A stretch of 64,000 bases of DNA from Cognaticolwellia aestuarii (GCF_002000025.1 NZ_MUZV01000003.1:124001-188000), one strand, 5' to 3'; shown: positions 52,352 through 62,637, numbered from the stretch's first letter. The notes: a model not told the origin generated them from the letters alone. Numbers and translations: made by a program.

Positions 52352-52811
52352 GCGTTTTGCCTGTCATGCGATAGCCCACCCACTCTTCTTGAGCTACAGC
52401 TCCTAATGAATGATAAAACTCACGTGAAGGTGTATTCCAGTCTAAACAGCTCCACTCAAAGCGAGCGCAGTCTTTTTCTTTAGCGATATTCGCCATAGTT
52501 TTTAACAGTTTTACACCTGCGCCTTTACCACGATATTCAGGCATAACGTACAAGTCTTCTAAATACAGGCCAGACTTTGCTAACCAAGTTGAATAGTTAA
52601 AAAAATAAATTGCAGAGCCAATCGCAACACCATCAAGTTCACATATTAATGCGTAGACATGACTATCATGAGCAAAAATAGTTTGCTTAATTGTTTGTTC
52701 GGTCGCTAAAACTTCGTCTTCGGCTTTTTCATAAATAGCGAGATCTTTAATAAAGGTAAATAAAATTCCGGCATCGGCTGCGGTTGCCGCTCTCACGTAC
52801 AAGTTGCTCAT
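52320..52811 (-). CDS. GNAT acetyltransferase, SSAT-like
   Basis: A 163-residue N-acetyltransferase. Seen: YVRAATAADAGILFTFIKDLAIYEKAEDEV, LYLEDLYVMPEYRGKGAGVKLLKTMANIAKE (acetyl-CoA loop RGKGAG), and RFEWSCLDWNTPSREFYHSLGA. This order matches the spermidine/spermine-acetyltransferase-like branch; the substrate is not proven. The last codons overlap the end of the convergent NAD(P)-binding gene. Confidence 0.87.
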   Translation of the reverse strand: MSNLYVRAATAADAGILFTFIKDLAIYEKAEDEVLATEQTIKQTIFAHDSHVYALICELDGVAIGSAIYFFNYSTWLAKSGLYLEDLYVMPEYRGKGAGVKLLKTMANIAKEKDCARFEWSCLDWNTPSREFYHSLGAVAQEEWVGYRMTGKTLNDFAADQTE

Positions 52812-52865
52812 ATTGTGCTCCTAATTGTTATCTTTCTAACGATAAATTGTTTTGTAAATAAAGCC

Positions 52866-53759
52866 TTATTGATTATTCAATGCTTGTTGCGCACGATTGA
52901 TTATCGCCATTGAAAGTTGTTTAAATACACCTTTTAATAATACCCAATGATGCCAGTATAGTGTTCTGGTGATGGTATTTTCAGGCATTAAATTAATCAG
53001 CTGTCCATTATTAAGCTCTTGCTGTATTTGCAATTTAGGGATCAAGCAATACGCTAGGCCTTGTTTTGCAAAACCGACAAAAGCTTCCGATGATCGCACT
53101 GTGTGGCAAGGGTATGAGCCGCCTTTCAAGCCAAATATTTTTTCAATATATTTGATGTGCATGTCATCTTTTTGATCATAAGCAACGGCAGGTGCTCTAA
53201 CTAATGCCTGTTCATTAATACCTTGAGGAAAATAATGTTCAACAAAATTAGGCGCGGCAACTAAGAGATACTGCATGTCACCGAGCTTTTCAAAAGTACA
53301 GCCCGGCAATGCGCTATTGTGTGTACTAATGGCACCAAATACTTCTCCATCTTTTAAATAATTGATGGTTCTATTTTCATCTGAAAGGCGAAAATTTACA
53401 GATACGTTATAGTGATGGCAAACATCACCAATAGCAGTAATTAACCAAGTCGCTAAGCTGTCAGCATTACTGGCAATACTGGCAGTGATTGTTTCACTGT
53501 TATTATTGCCTGAAATGTCTGGCAAAATATCTTGCTCTAGCAATTTCACTTGTTGGTAATGGCCAAGCAATTTTTTACCAATCGCTGTTGCCACTATAGG
53601 TTGTGCTCTGACTAATACCGGTTGCCCTATAGTTTGCTCTAAGCTTTTTATCCGTTGAGAAACAGCCGATTGTGTAATTGATAAAACTGATGCCGCTTTA
53701 TCAAAATTTTGCTCATCAACCACCACGCTTAACGCATGCAATAACTTGTAATCTAACAA
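52866..53759 (-). CDS. argP: LysR-family regulator ArgP
   Basis: A 297-residue regulator. The winged-helix DNA-binding domain (MLDYKLLHALSVVVDEQNFDKAASVLSITQSAVSQRIKSLEQ) matches E. coli ArgP (IciA) closely, and the effector domain follows from residue 90. ArgP responds to arginine and lysine and activates argO among others. The divergent argO 153 bp away supports the call and suggests ArgP binds in the AT-rich gap between them. Confidence 0.92.
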   Translation of the reverse strand: MLDYKLLHALSVVVDEQNFDKAASVLSITQSAVSQRIKSLEQTIGQPVLVRAQPIVATAIGKKLLGHYQQVKLLEQDILPDISGNNNSETITASIASNADSLATWLITAIGDVCHHYNVSVNFRLSDENRTINYLKDGEVFGAISTHNSALPGCTFEKLGDMQYLLVAAPNFVEHYFPQGINEQALVRAPAVAYDQKDDMHIKYIEKIFGLKGGSYPCHTVRSSEAFVGFAKQGLAYCLIPKLQIQQELNNGQLINLMPENTITRTLYWHHWVLLKGVFKQLSMAIINRAQQALNNQ

Positions 53760-53912
53760 CGTACTGTATTCCTATTCATATATTCACACATACCCAAAAC
53801 ACATCGACATTAGCAAAACTTATTAAAGATAAAAAGCATTAATTGTACTTATACTTGTTAACTTATTAAATTAGCCGCCTTACCCTGTAGGTTATTACTT
53901 TAGGAGCAACAA

Positions 53913-54527
53913 ATGTTTTCCCCTTTGTTACAAGGATTAATTCTAGGCGCCGGTATGATTATTCCGATCGGCGCTCAAAACGCTCATGTACTTAATCATG
54001 GCATTAAAAGAAATCATCACTTCTTAGCGGCAACAATTTGTATGCTTTGTGATGTCATTCTCATTGCATTAGGGGTGTTTGGTGGTGCCAAGTTAATCGC
54101 AACATCACCAACCTTAGTGACCATTATTTCTTGGGGCGGCATCATATTTTTATTAACTTATGCTGGCTTATCTTTTCGTCAAGTATGGCAAAACAACTAT
54201 GAAGAAAATCAGCAATTAGCAAATGAATTGAAGCACAAGCCTTGGTTAGTGATTATCGCAACGCTTTCTGTAACGCTATTAAATCCGCATGTCTATCTAG
54301 ATACTGTGATGATATTAGGCAGTGTTGGCGGACAATTTCAAGGTCACGAAAGGTTCGCTTTTGCCGTAGGCACTATGCTGGCATCAATTATTTGGTTTTA
54401 TAGCTTAGCCGGAGCCGCAGCGAAAATGTCACCTTGGCTTAATCAAGCAAGAGTAAAACGCTCTATTGATATGGTGGTAGGGGTGATCATGTGCGCAATA
54501 GCCATATCGCTATTTAGCAGCCTGTAA
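53913..54527 (+). CDS. argO: Arginine exporter ArgO (LysE family)
   Basis: A 204-residue inner-membrane protein with about six helices. Seen: LILGAGMIIPIGAQNAHVLNHGIKRNH, the LysE-family start with PIGAQNA, and TLLNPHVYLDTVMILGSVGGQF. It exports arginine and possibly lysine or canavanine. TTTAGGAG precedes the start. Expression is expected to depend on the divergent ArgP. Confidence 0.92.
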   Translation: MFSPLLQGLILGAGMIIPIGAQNAHVLNHGIKRNHHFLAATICMLCDVILIALGVFGGAKLIATSPTLVTIISWGGIIFLLTYAGLSFRQVWQNNYEENQQLANELKHKPWLVIIATLSVTLLNPHVYLDTVMILGSVGGQFQGHERFAFAVGTMLASIIWFYSLAGAAAKMSPWLNQARVKRSIDMVVGVIMCAIAISLFSSL

Positions 54528-54587
54528 ATAAAGTGCCGTCAGCCCTAATACAGCGCTGATAGTTAATCATCACTAGCAACAGCCCGG

Positions 54588-54929
54588 TCAAGAAAGTCTT
54601 TTTTGCCAATTGCCGGCATGATAAAGCCAGCAACTCTCTTCACTATCAAGCTCAACTTGGTTATTAACATTGCTCAGTTTCAAACCAATATTTGCCAGCT
54701 TGCTAGCAATAAGTTGTAGCAAATAATTTTTGTTATGTGATTTTGCATAGTCAGCTAACTGGCTATTATTGTCGAATACACAGGTAACTTTTAAACTTTG
54801 CTCAACATTATCAAAATTAACCGTATGCGTTAGCCATTGAAAACCATCAATATCTTCTAAGGCATGATGACAAACCTCAGTCAGAGCTTTAATGATTTGA
54901 TTATCGAGTTTTTTATCTGATTTACGCAT
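54588..54929 (-). CDS. Conserved gammaproteobacterial protein of unknown function
   Basis: A 113-residue soluble protein (MRKSDKKLDNQIIKALTEVCHHALEDIDGFQWLTHTVNFDNVEQSLKVTCVFDNN...). The pattern GFQWLTHxVNxDNxxxSLxVxCVFD and the end CWLYHAGNWQKRL are familiar from Shewanella and Vibrio relatives, sometimes labelled Fis-like, but no Fis-type helix-turn-helix is seen here. Function unknown. It follows the argO gene in convergent orientation. Confidence 0.75.
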   Translation of the reverse strand: MRKSDKKLDNQIIKALTEVCHHALEDIDGFQWLTHTVNFDNVEQSLKVTCVFDNNSQLADYAKSHNKNYLLQLIASKLANIGLKLSNVNNQVELDSEESCWLYHAGNWQKRLS

Positions 54930-54984
54930 TATTTATCAACACTTATACTTACTATTATTGCAACGGGTCATAGTGCCTTGATAA

Positions 54985-55812
54985 TTAGCTATTAGCAAAA
55001 CCATTTGAAAAATTTTTACTCGCTGAATGAAGAGGATTATTACCCAAAAAATTATTTTTTCCTGCTTTTTTTGTTGCTAATAGGTATTCATCAGCGGCGT
55101 TTACTAAGTCATCAAAATTAAACGCTTTCGTTTTATCATGCAAAGCATAACCTGCTGATACAGTGACAGAAAGAGTTGCTTGCTCATATTCAATAAACAT
55201 ATCATTGATACTGGCAATAATTCTTTCTGCCAATTCACGCATTTGTATTTGGCTAATAGATTCACACACTAAAACAAACTCATCACCTCCCCAACGTAGT
55301 AAGAGATCATGCTCTCTGATCTGAGTTGATATTGTATTAACAATGGCTTTCAAGGCCTTATCACCACCTGCATGACCGAACGTATCATTTATAAACTTAA
55401 AGTCATCACAGTCAATAATTAACGCCCCTATAGATAATTCAGGGTTTGCTTCTCGTTCAAAGCGAGAACGCAAAGCAGGTAAATATACTTTTAAATAATT
55501 ACGACAAAATACCCCAGTTAATTCATCTTTCATTGATGCCACTATTTGTGCTTTCAATCTACGGTGATGAACAATAAATAACACAACAACAGCGCAAATT
55601 ATCACAACTAAACTGGCAATAATAAGACTTAATACTGCCGTGTTATTGACAGTTCCTTCGATCAGCACTTCATTAGTAGGTAATATGTCTTCGGATTTAA
55701 CAGAGCTTGCTATCGTGTCTTGGGCATACACTTCGCTCAGCAAAAGCAGGGTTAAAATAAAGCAAGTAGGGATAAAAAAATTAAGAATAGGTTTTCGGTT
55801 AACTAATAGCAT
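54985..55812 (-). CDS. Membrane diguanylate cyclase
   Basis: A 275-residue protein. A signal-like helix (residues 8-30) is followed by a short periplasmic stretch and a second membrane helix (about 58-82). The GGDEF domain starts near residue 92 (MKDELTGVFCRNYL) and has the intact active site RWGGDEFVLVCES near residue 175 and SAGYA later. An inhibitory RxxD site is not evident at the usual place. It should synthesise cyclic-di-GMP. The sensor part is very small, so regulation may come from a partner. Confidence 0.9.
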   Translation of the reverse strand: MLLVNRKPILNFFIPTCFILTLLLLSEVYAQDTIASSVKSEDILPTNEVLIEGTVNNTAVLSLIIASLVVIICAVVVLFIVHHRRLKAQIVASMKDELTGVFCRNYLKVYLPALRSRFEREANPELSIGALIIDCDDFKFINDTFGHAGGDKALKAIVNTISTQIREHDLLLRWGGDEFVLVCESISQIQMRELAERIIASINDMFIEYEQATLSVTVSAGYALHDKTKAFNFDDLVNAADEYLLATKKAGKNNFLGNNPLHSASKNFSNGFANS

Positions 55813-55964
55813 TTGGTAAATTCCATTTAAACAAACGTTCCATCGTCAACCCATAAATATACGCTATTAAATACGGCTATGTATATAAGAAAAGTACAAA
55901 TTAGCAAAATTTTTTATCTGATGAGCCTGAACACTTAATGCCAAATGTGAGTAACGAGCGGCGC

Positions 55965-56270
55965 TTATGCTTGCTCATGTTGGCACTGCCAACATATTTC
56001 AAATGAGGCATCATTTTTTTCGCAACATTTATTGCAAATCCAGTCATCCATACTGATTGATTTTTGTGTGCTAGCAACAACCGCTATAGCTTTTTCGTAA
56101 TCACTATCTTGCTGCACCCATATTTCGGGCCAGCAATCAAAGGCTGAAATTTCACCAGCAGCCCCTTGGCTAAATTCATTTTTCAGGAAAGTAACAATAC
56201 CTGCAGCCTCAATAATATTTTTAGTATTGTTAACTAAAAATAAGCTTTCGTTGGTATAAACCATTTTCAT
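55965..56270 (-). CDS. DUF2007-like protein with C-terminal zinc ribbon
   Basis: A 101-residue protein. Residues 1-68 (VYTNESLFLVNNTKNIIEAAGIVTFLKNEFSQGAAGEISAFDCWPEIWVQQDSDYEKAIAVV) follow the DUF2007 pattern. The C-terminal 25 residues contain WICNKCCEKNDASFEICWQC, a CxxC...CxxC zinc ribbon. Probably a small interaction module, role unknown. It stands between two cyclic-di-GMP signalling genes. Confidence 0.75.
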   Translation of the reverse strand: MKMVYTNESLFLVNNTKNIIEAAGIVTFLKNEFSQGAAGEISAFDCWPEIWVQQDSDYEKAIAVVASTQKSISMDDWICNKCCEKNDASFEICWQCQHEQA

Positions 56271-56395
56271 ATTGGGTACCTTAGCTGTATTGAATTAACT
56301 TAGCCGTATTGGGTTAACATACTATTGGCTTAACATAGTATTGAAAATTGGATTTTAGTTTCACCAACATATACTTACATTAAAAGTACACGAAC

Positions 56396-57379
56396 TTAGT
56401 CTTTCCAACGCTCTTTTATCTCAATAATTTGCGCTATCTGTTGCTCAAATATTTCCACTAATTGAGGATCGAAATGTTTGTTTTTTTCACTATGAATAAA
56501 CTCCATGGCCTTTGGAATTGACCATGCATCTTTATAAGGGCGAACACTGGTCAATGCATCAAAAACATCAGCTAAGGCAACTATACGCCCTTCAATAGGG
56601 ATTTCAGTGCCTTTTAGTTGTTTTGGATAACCCGTGCCATCCCATTTTTCATGATGGGTCATTGATACGAGCTTCGCTAATTCAATCAAATCTGAATCAG
56701 AATCACCTAAAATTTCCGCCCCAATTTCTGGATGTTTCTTCATAATGGCAAACTCTTCTGTGGTGAGTTTACCGGGTTTAAGCATGATACTATCTGGAAT
56801 ACCAATTTTACCAATGTCATGCATCGGCGCAGCATTAAATAAGTTATCGGCCTCAGCCTTTGAAAAGCCATAATCTAAGGCAATAATACGCGCATAATGA
56901 CTCATACGCATAACGTGCATACCGGTTTCATTATCTTTGTATTCAGATGCTCGACCAAGGCGTTGTATAACTTGTAAGCGTGTTCTTCGAAGCTCTTCAG
57001 CATCTACCAAAGATAAATGCGTTTTTACTCGAGCTTTTACCACAGCAGGTGAAATAGGCTTAGAGATATAGTCAACAGCGCCGAGGTTTAAGCCTTTAGC
57101 TTCATCATCAGGATCACTTAATGCGGTAATAAATATGATAGGTATCGACTTAAATTTGGGGTTTTGCTTCAAGTGCTCGCACACTTCATACCCTGTAAGC
57201 CCAGGCATCATCACGTCTAACAATATCAAGTCGGGTGCTTCTTTCTCAACTAGGGCTAGTGCCTCTTGACCACTTTTAGCAAAAATAAGCTTATAGCTAT
57301 CATTCAGTATTTGATTTAAAACACGTAAGTTGGTCGGTTCGTCATCAACAATTAAAACACTTGATTTATTCTTTCGCAT
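56396..57379 (-). CDS. Response regulator with HD-GYP phosphodiesterase domain
   Basis: A 327-residue regulator. The receiver domain (residues 5-120) has the phospho-acceptor in LILLDVMMPGLTGYE (Asp near residue 56) and KPISP with the conserved Lys. The HD-GYP domain (about 150-325) has MHDIGKIGIPD and HHEKWDGTGYPKQL, so the metal site and GYP motif are intact; this type degrades cyclic-di-GMP. The architecture equals RpfG. It follows the MHYT hybrid kinase gene by 22 bp and is its likely partner. Confidence 0.92.
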   Translation of the reverse strand: MRKNKSSVLIVDDEPTNLRVLNQILNDSYKLIFAKSGQEALALVEKEAPDLILLDVMMPGLTGYEVCEHLKQNPKFKSIPIIFITALSDPDDEAKGLNLGAVDYISKPISPAVVKARVKTHLSLVDAEELRRTRLQVIQRLGRASEYKDNETGMHVMRMSHYARIIALDYGFSKAEADNLFNAAPMHDIGKIGIPDSIMLKPGKLTTEEFAIMKKHPEIGAEILGDSDSDLIELAKLVSMTHHEKWDGTGYPKQLKGTEIPIEGRIVALADVFDALTSVRPYKDAWSIPKAMEFIHSEKNKHFDPQLVEIFEQQIAQIIEIKERWKD

Positions 57380-57401
57380 TTATCTTATCCTTTACCCAAC
57401 G

Positions 57402-60400
57402 CTAGAGGGTTGATTTTAGAGCATCAATCAAATCTTGAATTTGCTGAGATGCTTGAGAAAATTCAAAATTATTACATGAATCAACAATAGCGTTGATTTC
57501 AGCAGGCTTAATAGCAGAAAAGCCGTGAAGTTCTTCTAATAAAGCTTCATTAAATTCATTATTACTTACATAAGGAGCAAGTTTTTGTAAAGTAGCTAAC
57601 ACCGCCTTGAGACTATCACTTCCAACATTAGTCTCCAATGTTGGTAGCAGCTTTTCCTTATCGCTCATGGTATTAACACAATTTTTAATCACATGAAATT
57701 CAGCAATAGCCTTGGCAATATTCACTTTACAAGCATCAAGGTCTTGCTCAGCACTTGAGCGCTCTAGCGCGTCAAAAATGGTCATAAAACGATTTAATGC
57801 AAGATTACCAGACCCACCTTTAAACTTATGACACTGCTGCTGCAATTTTTGCAGTGCTTGTTGTTCAAGTAAGCTATCGAATTCAAGTATCTCTGCTTCT
57901 GCCTGCTTAATAAAGCGACAAATTTCAGCGTAGAGACTGGTTTTTGATCCCCACAAAGCAATACCTTTTTCAACATCGATAACCAATGTCGATTTATCAA
58001 CCGACTCAGGCTCAATGGCTAACTCATTACCTAAGACTAAAACATTTGAAATTTCATTATTAAGCTGCTGCATATCAATAGGTTTATTTGCAAAGCCATC
58101 CATGCCCGCCTGTTCTGCAGATAATCTATCTTGCGGTAAAACACTGGCGGTAAGTGCAATAATAGGTAATTTAATTAACTTATTTTCAGCTTCATATTCA
58201 CGGCGTAATTTCGCCGCGGTTAAGCCGTCCATCACGGGCATTTGAATATCCATCAAAACAACGTCAAGCATATTGTTTTTCATTTGTACTAATGCTTGCT
58301 CACCATCACGCGCTTCGATAACCTTATGGCCATGACGTTTAAGTAATAAAGTTAATAAATCAATATTGTGGTCGATATCATCAACAACCAGAATATGTAA
58401 TTCAGGTAAACTCTCAGATTTTTGTACAACAATGTTTTGAGCGCATGCTGTTACCGGTTGCAAAGGTAAGCTAAAGGTAAACGCAGACCCCTGCCCTTCA
58501 ATACTTGTTGCCGATATACTCCCTTTCATTAACTCAACCAATTGCTTACTAATTGTTGTGCCAAGGCCTGTACCACCAAAACGTCGGCTCATAGATTCAT
58601 CTGCTTGGGCAAAAGCATCAAATATTGTGCTCAATTGGGCTTGGGTCATTCCAATACCGCTATCTTGAATAATAAATGTCACGAACTGATTAGCTGAGTT
58701 CTTGATCTCAATATTGACTTTGCCGTGCTCCGTAAACTTAATGGCATTACCGATGAGGTTGGTCAACACTTGACGAATACGATCAGGCACGCCGTTATAA
58801 TGCCCTTGAACATCACTATGAATATTTAGCGCTAGCTCTAAGCCCTTATTTTGCGCTTGTAGCCATAGCGTAGAAACCACCGCATCAACTTCTTCAACCA
58901 ATGAAAAATCGCGATACTCAAGTTGAAACTTTCCTTTATCTAATTTAGCACTATCAAGCACATCATTAAGAATATGCAACAAGGACTTAGCCGATTGATT
59001 AATGGTATTAAGGTGCTTACGTTGGCTATCGCTTAACTCATCATCTAATAAAATATCACTAAAACCGATAACGGCGTTCATGGGTGTGCGAATTTCATGA
59101 CTCATATTGGCTAAAAAGGCAGAGCGTGATTCAGCCGCATTTTCTGCAATTTCTTTCGCTGAAATAAGCTCCGACTCCATCTTTTTACGATCGCTAATAT
59201 CCATGATAAAACCGTCTAAATAATGGTCATCACTACCTTCTTCTTTTATCGCTCGGCCGTAACCCAGCATCCATTTCATCGTACCGAAACGGTCGATAAA
59301 TCTAAATTCAATTTGATAACCTTGTGGATTACGTAAATCAGTTTCTTCAATGATATGTAGATCATCTGGATGAATAAAATCACCTAAACTTCGTTTTGGC
59401 GACGGTAATAAAAAGTCGACAGCGGGATACCCGATCACCTTTTCAACTTCATCATTAATAAACAAATTAGGCCAGCCAGGACTGTCGATACATCGGTAAG
59501 CAATACCGGGAATATTGGTTAATAAAGCACGGATGCGGGCTTCATTTTTCCTGAGTTCAGCTTCCATTTCTCTACGCTCACGTAAATCGGCGATAAAAGC
59601 AACAAACATATGTTCATTGTTTAGTTCAACATGACCAATACCTAACCTTACTGGGATCTCTTCACCACATTTTGCAATGGCATCAACTTCTCGGCCGGTA
59701 CCAATAATTTTAGCTTCACGAGTTTTTATATAGTTTTTAAGATATTGATCGTGATGCTGTTTAAACGGCGCCGGTACAATCATACTGACATTATTTCCGA
59801 GTAATTCTTTTTCTTGCCAACCTAAAATGGTTGTTACCGCTTTATTAACGCTAATGATTATGCCATTGGCATTAATCGTTATAATACCGTCAACGGCAGT
59901 ATCCATGGTCGCCATAAGGCGCTTTTCATTACGAATGGCAATGGCTGATTTGTCTTTATAGCCAAACACTAAATTCGCTGCCAACACTAAACCAATAATA
60001 AAGACAGTAATAACTGTTATACCAAAAGCTAGATATAAAGATATTTGGCCCGTTTGTTGTGATATTTCAAAGCCGGGAGGTAAAACAAAACGCGCAGCTG
60101 CCATACCAGTATAATGCATACCTGAGATTGCAGCGCCCATTACACAACTTGAAATTAACATTTTTGCTGTTCGACTTTGCTCTGTTTTATCTAAGCGATC
60201 AAGACCAAAGCTTATCCAAAGTGACAAAATAGCCAGTATTACTGCTACCAATATCGAGACGGAAAACATGAATAAGTCATAGCGTAGCAATAACGCCATT
60301 TCCATAGCGGCCATACCAACATAGTGCATGGTACCTATACCAGCACCAACTAATACCCCACCTAACACCAGTTGACTTACTTTTAGGTTTTCACGGGTAA

Positions 60401-60737
60401 TGAGGTTTAACGCTACCCAAGAAGCAGCGATAGCAGGCAATACTGAAAGTGCGGTTAAATCGAACTTGTATGAAACATCAGTACACAGCTCAAGTGCCAA
60501 CATACCAATAAAGTGCATTGACCAAACACCACCACCTAAGGCAAAACTACCAAGTAATAATGATATATGTTTGCCAATAACGGAGCGGCTTGCCGCTTGA
60601 GAAGCCACTTGAAAGCCCATAAAAGAGGCAAATATCGCAATAGAAATTGACAAAAGCACTAACCATGGGTCGTGTGCTGCCGCAGCAAGCAGGCTTTCAT
60701 GAGGGTATTGAAACACTTCAGGTATGTTATTTTGCAT
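57402..60737 (-). CDS. MHYT-PAS-PAS hybrid sensor histidine kinase with receiver and HPt
   Basis: A 1111-residue membrane kinase. Residues 1-260 hold about seven helices with MHFIGMLALE, MHYVGMAAMEM and MHYTGMAAARF (MHYT sensor, proposed to bind copper and sense a gas or redox signal). Two PAS domains follow (about 270-390 and 395-520), then HisKA with SHEIRTPMNAVIGF (phospho-His near residue 548), the ATPase domain (GNAIKFTEHG, DSGIGM, RRFGGTGLG), a receiver (VVLMDIQMPVMDG, Asp near residue 825) and an HPt domain (CHKFKGGSGNL). A full His-Asp-His relay could then pass to the HD-GYP regulator encoded downstream. Confidence 0.93.
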   Translation of the reverse strand: MQNNIPEVFQYPHESLLAAAAHDPWLVLLSISIAIFASFMGFQVASQAASRSVIGKHISLLLGSFALGGGVWSMHFIGMLALELCTDVSYKFDLTALSVLPAIAASWVALNLITRENLKVSQLVLGGVLVGAGIGTMHYVGMAAMEMALLLRYDLFMFSVSILVAVILAILSLWISFGLDRLDKTEQSRTAKMLISSCVMGAAISGMHYTGMAAARFVLPPGFEISQQTGQISLYLAFGITVITVFIIGLVLAANLVFGYKDKSAIAIRNEKRLMATMDTAVDGIITINANGIIISVNKAVTTILGWQEKELLGNNVSMIVPAPFKQHHDQYLKNYIKTREAKIIGTGREVDAIAKCGEEIPVRLGIGHVELNNEHMFVAFIADLRERREMEAELRKNEARIRALLTNIPGIAYRCIDSPGWPNLFINDEVEKVIGYPAVDFLLPSPKRSLGDFIHPDDLHIIEETDLRNPQGYQIEFRFIDRFGTMKWMLGYGRAIKEEGSDDHYLDGFIMDISDRKKMESELISAKEIAENAAESRSAFLANMSHEIRTPMNAVIGFSDILLDDELSDSQRKHLNTINQSAKSLLHILNDVLDSAKLDKGKFQLEYRDFSLVEEVDAVVSTLWLQAQNKGLELALNIHSDVQGHYNGVPDRIRQVLTNLIGNAIKFTEHGKVNIEIKNSANQFVTFIIQDSGIGMTQAQLSTIFDAFAQADESMSRRFGGTGLGTTISKQLVELMKGSISATSIEGQGSAFTFSLPLQPVTACAQNIVVQKSESLPELHILVVDDIDHNIDLLTLLLKRHGHKVIEARDGEQALVQMKNNMLDVVLMDIQMPVMDGLTAAKLRREYEAENKLIKLPIIALTASVLPQDRLSAEQAGMDGFANKPIDMQQLNNEISNVLVLGNELAIEPESVDKSTLVIDVEKGIALWGSKTSLYAEICRFIKQAEAEILEFDSLLEQQALQKLQQQCHKFKGGSGNLALNRFMTIFDALERSSAEQDLDACKVNIAKAIAEFHVIKNCVNTMSDKEKLLPTLETNVGSDSLKAVLATLQKLAPYVSNNEFNEALLEELHGFSAIKPAEINAIVDSCNNFEFSQASQQIQDLIDALKSTL

Positions 60738-61260
60738 AAGACTCCATTGCTTTAGAAATATAGCTAAAATTAAGCTCAGATATGCCTAACTTAAGTATAC
60801 AAATTACATCGGTTCGTAAAGGAGTAAAGCCAAATATGCTCAGATGCCTGTAGAAAAGAAATAACCCATGTTATATGTGAAAATGACCGTCAATATTATG
60901 GTTAATTGCCATTAAAATTTAATTTAATGTACCGATTGATATAGCCAGATAATAATTTTAAATTGCAGTCGTTTAATGTCAAGTTTAAATGCCAGTTAAT
61001 GTGAAATAATCTTAGCCTTAATGGGCATAATCACCTTAGCACCATTTATTATGGCTAAGTATCGTTAAATCACAAATTCAGTCATAGGATGAAAAATCGC
61101 TATGATAAAGATGTTTTTATTTACTATCTCATTTATTATTTAGTTGAAATAGCGTAAGTTTATCTAAAGCATAAGTATAAACACCCAGCTATATTGATAA
61201 TTTAAGTTTAACCCTACTACTGTGCTTAGCCATACTATTGATAAGGAACAGGCAATATAA
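60738..61260. other. Divergent intergenic region
   Basis: About 520 bp of AT-rich sequence between the MHYT kinase and the 458-residue protein gene. No coding frame, hairpin or known operator was recognised. It should contain both promoters. Confidence 0.5.
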
Positions 61261-62637
61261 GTGAATAACATAAAACTCACCCAAGACGAAAATCTCTCTA
61301 TAAAAGTCAGTTACCAGTTATTGCCCAGTGACCATCAAAGACTTGATCTTTATTTTTCTTTACCTAATGAAATGGGCATCAGCCCTAAAACCTTAACTGA
61401 AGAGCATTATTTTCATAGCAGTATACAAAGCCATAGTGCTTATTATTCAGATCAACTGCACCTACCTTTAGTACGCAGTCGATTTATCAGTCAAAAAAAA
61501 GGTCAACAAAGTGACTATCGCTTGAACTTAAACTTGTTTTCTTATCAAATTAGAATCGCCTTAGATACCGATATAAAACAAACCATTAAGTTAAAAGAAA
61601 GCGAAGAATTTTACCCTCAAGCCATTGTTTTAGCTGAGCAAATAAAATCGTTACTTAAAAAACTTAGAAGGTATACACCACCGGATCAAAAACTGAGGTC
61701 ATTTTTTGAAAATGCTGATAACTACCTTAGTTGGCAAGTAGAACAGTCGTTTTTAAAGTTGTTATCTCGCGGCCCTAAAAGTAGTGACTTCACCACTGAA
61801 AGAAACTTCTTAATTGCACTGTGTCGAAGCGAAAATGAATACCGCCAAGAAAACCAATATAATTCGCAAGTCACTTTAGAAGATCCTAACCGCATCACCA
61901 ATAAAATGCGTTTACTAGAACGATTAATTGAATACGGCGTGGTATTTCAAAAAGAAGTCAAAAACCTCAATAGTAATTTAAAACGAGTTGTACGCGGAAC
62001 TGTAACCGCTATTATCATGACCTTCGTGATGATGCTGGTATTAAATGCTCGAGCAAATTTTACCGAAGTCACCATAGCATTAGTTGGCATGCTAGGTGTT
62101 ATTTATGGTTTAAGGGAAATTTTCAAGGAAGACATTACCCGTGTTATTTGGCGCAGTATTCAAAAAGGCCTACCTAAATGGAAAAATATCTATAGTAATA
62201 GTGTCAACAAAAGTCGCGTTGCGAGTCAAACCATCTGGCTTGAATACATTCGTAACAAAGATTTACCTAAACAAGTTGATAAGCTATTTCAAACACGACG
62301 ACAACAAAATAAACAAGCAGCGCAACTGCTGCACTTTCGCAGCGATACTAAAGTTAATGTAAAGAGCTTTTTACCTGGCTACGATGAAATTCAACAACGT
62401 ATATACTTTAATTTAACGCCCTTTATTCGTTTTTTAAAAAAAGGAGAAGGTCGGTTATATTCATTAGATGGTAGTAAGATAACCAAGCAAGCTGTTGAGC
62501 GCCGTTATCAAATAAATGTTGTTTTAATGCAAACAGATAAACAGTATCAACAAGAAATACAGCGTTTTAAAATCACTTTAAACCGCTCCAATATTATCAA
62601 TATTGAAGCGATGAAAACTGATAATGAAGCGCTCTAA
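61261..62637 (+). CDS. Uncharacterised protein with central membrane segments
   Basis: A 458-residue protein starting at GTG after AAGGAACAGG. The N-terminal 240 residues are soluble with many basic residues. Two hydrophobic segments lie at about 245-262 and 268-286 (AIIMTFVMMLVLNAR, TIALVGMLGVIYGL). A basic, probably cytoplasmic C-terminal domain of 170 residues ends the protein. No family is recognised. It stands alone, convergent with an alpha/beta hydrolase gene; a GC-rich hairpin separates the two. Confidence 0.7.
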   Translation: MNNIKLTQDENLSIKVSYQLLPSDHQRLDLYFSLPNEMGISPKTLTEEHYFHSSIQSHSAYYSDQLHLPLVRSRFISQKKGQQSDYRLNLNLFSYQIRIALDTDIKQTIKLKESEEFYPQAIVLAEQIKSLLKKLRRYTPPDQKLRSFFENADNYLSWQVEQSFLKLLSRGPKSSDFTTERNFLIALCRSENEYRQENQYNSQVTLEDPNRITNKMRLLERLIEYGVVFQKEVKNLNSNLKRVVRGTVTAIIMTFVMMLVLNARANFTEVTIALVGMLGVIYGLREIFKEDITRVIWRSIQKGLPKWKNIYSNSVNKSRVASQTIWLEYIRNKDLPKQVDKLFQTRRQQNKQAAQLLHFRSDTKVNVKSFLPGYDEIQQRIYFNLTPFIRFLKKGEGRLYSLDGSKITKQAVERRYQINVVLMQTDKQYQQEIQRFKITLNRSNIINIEAMKTDNEAL

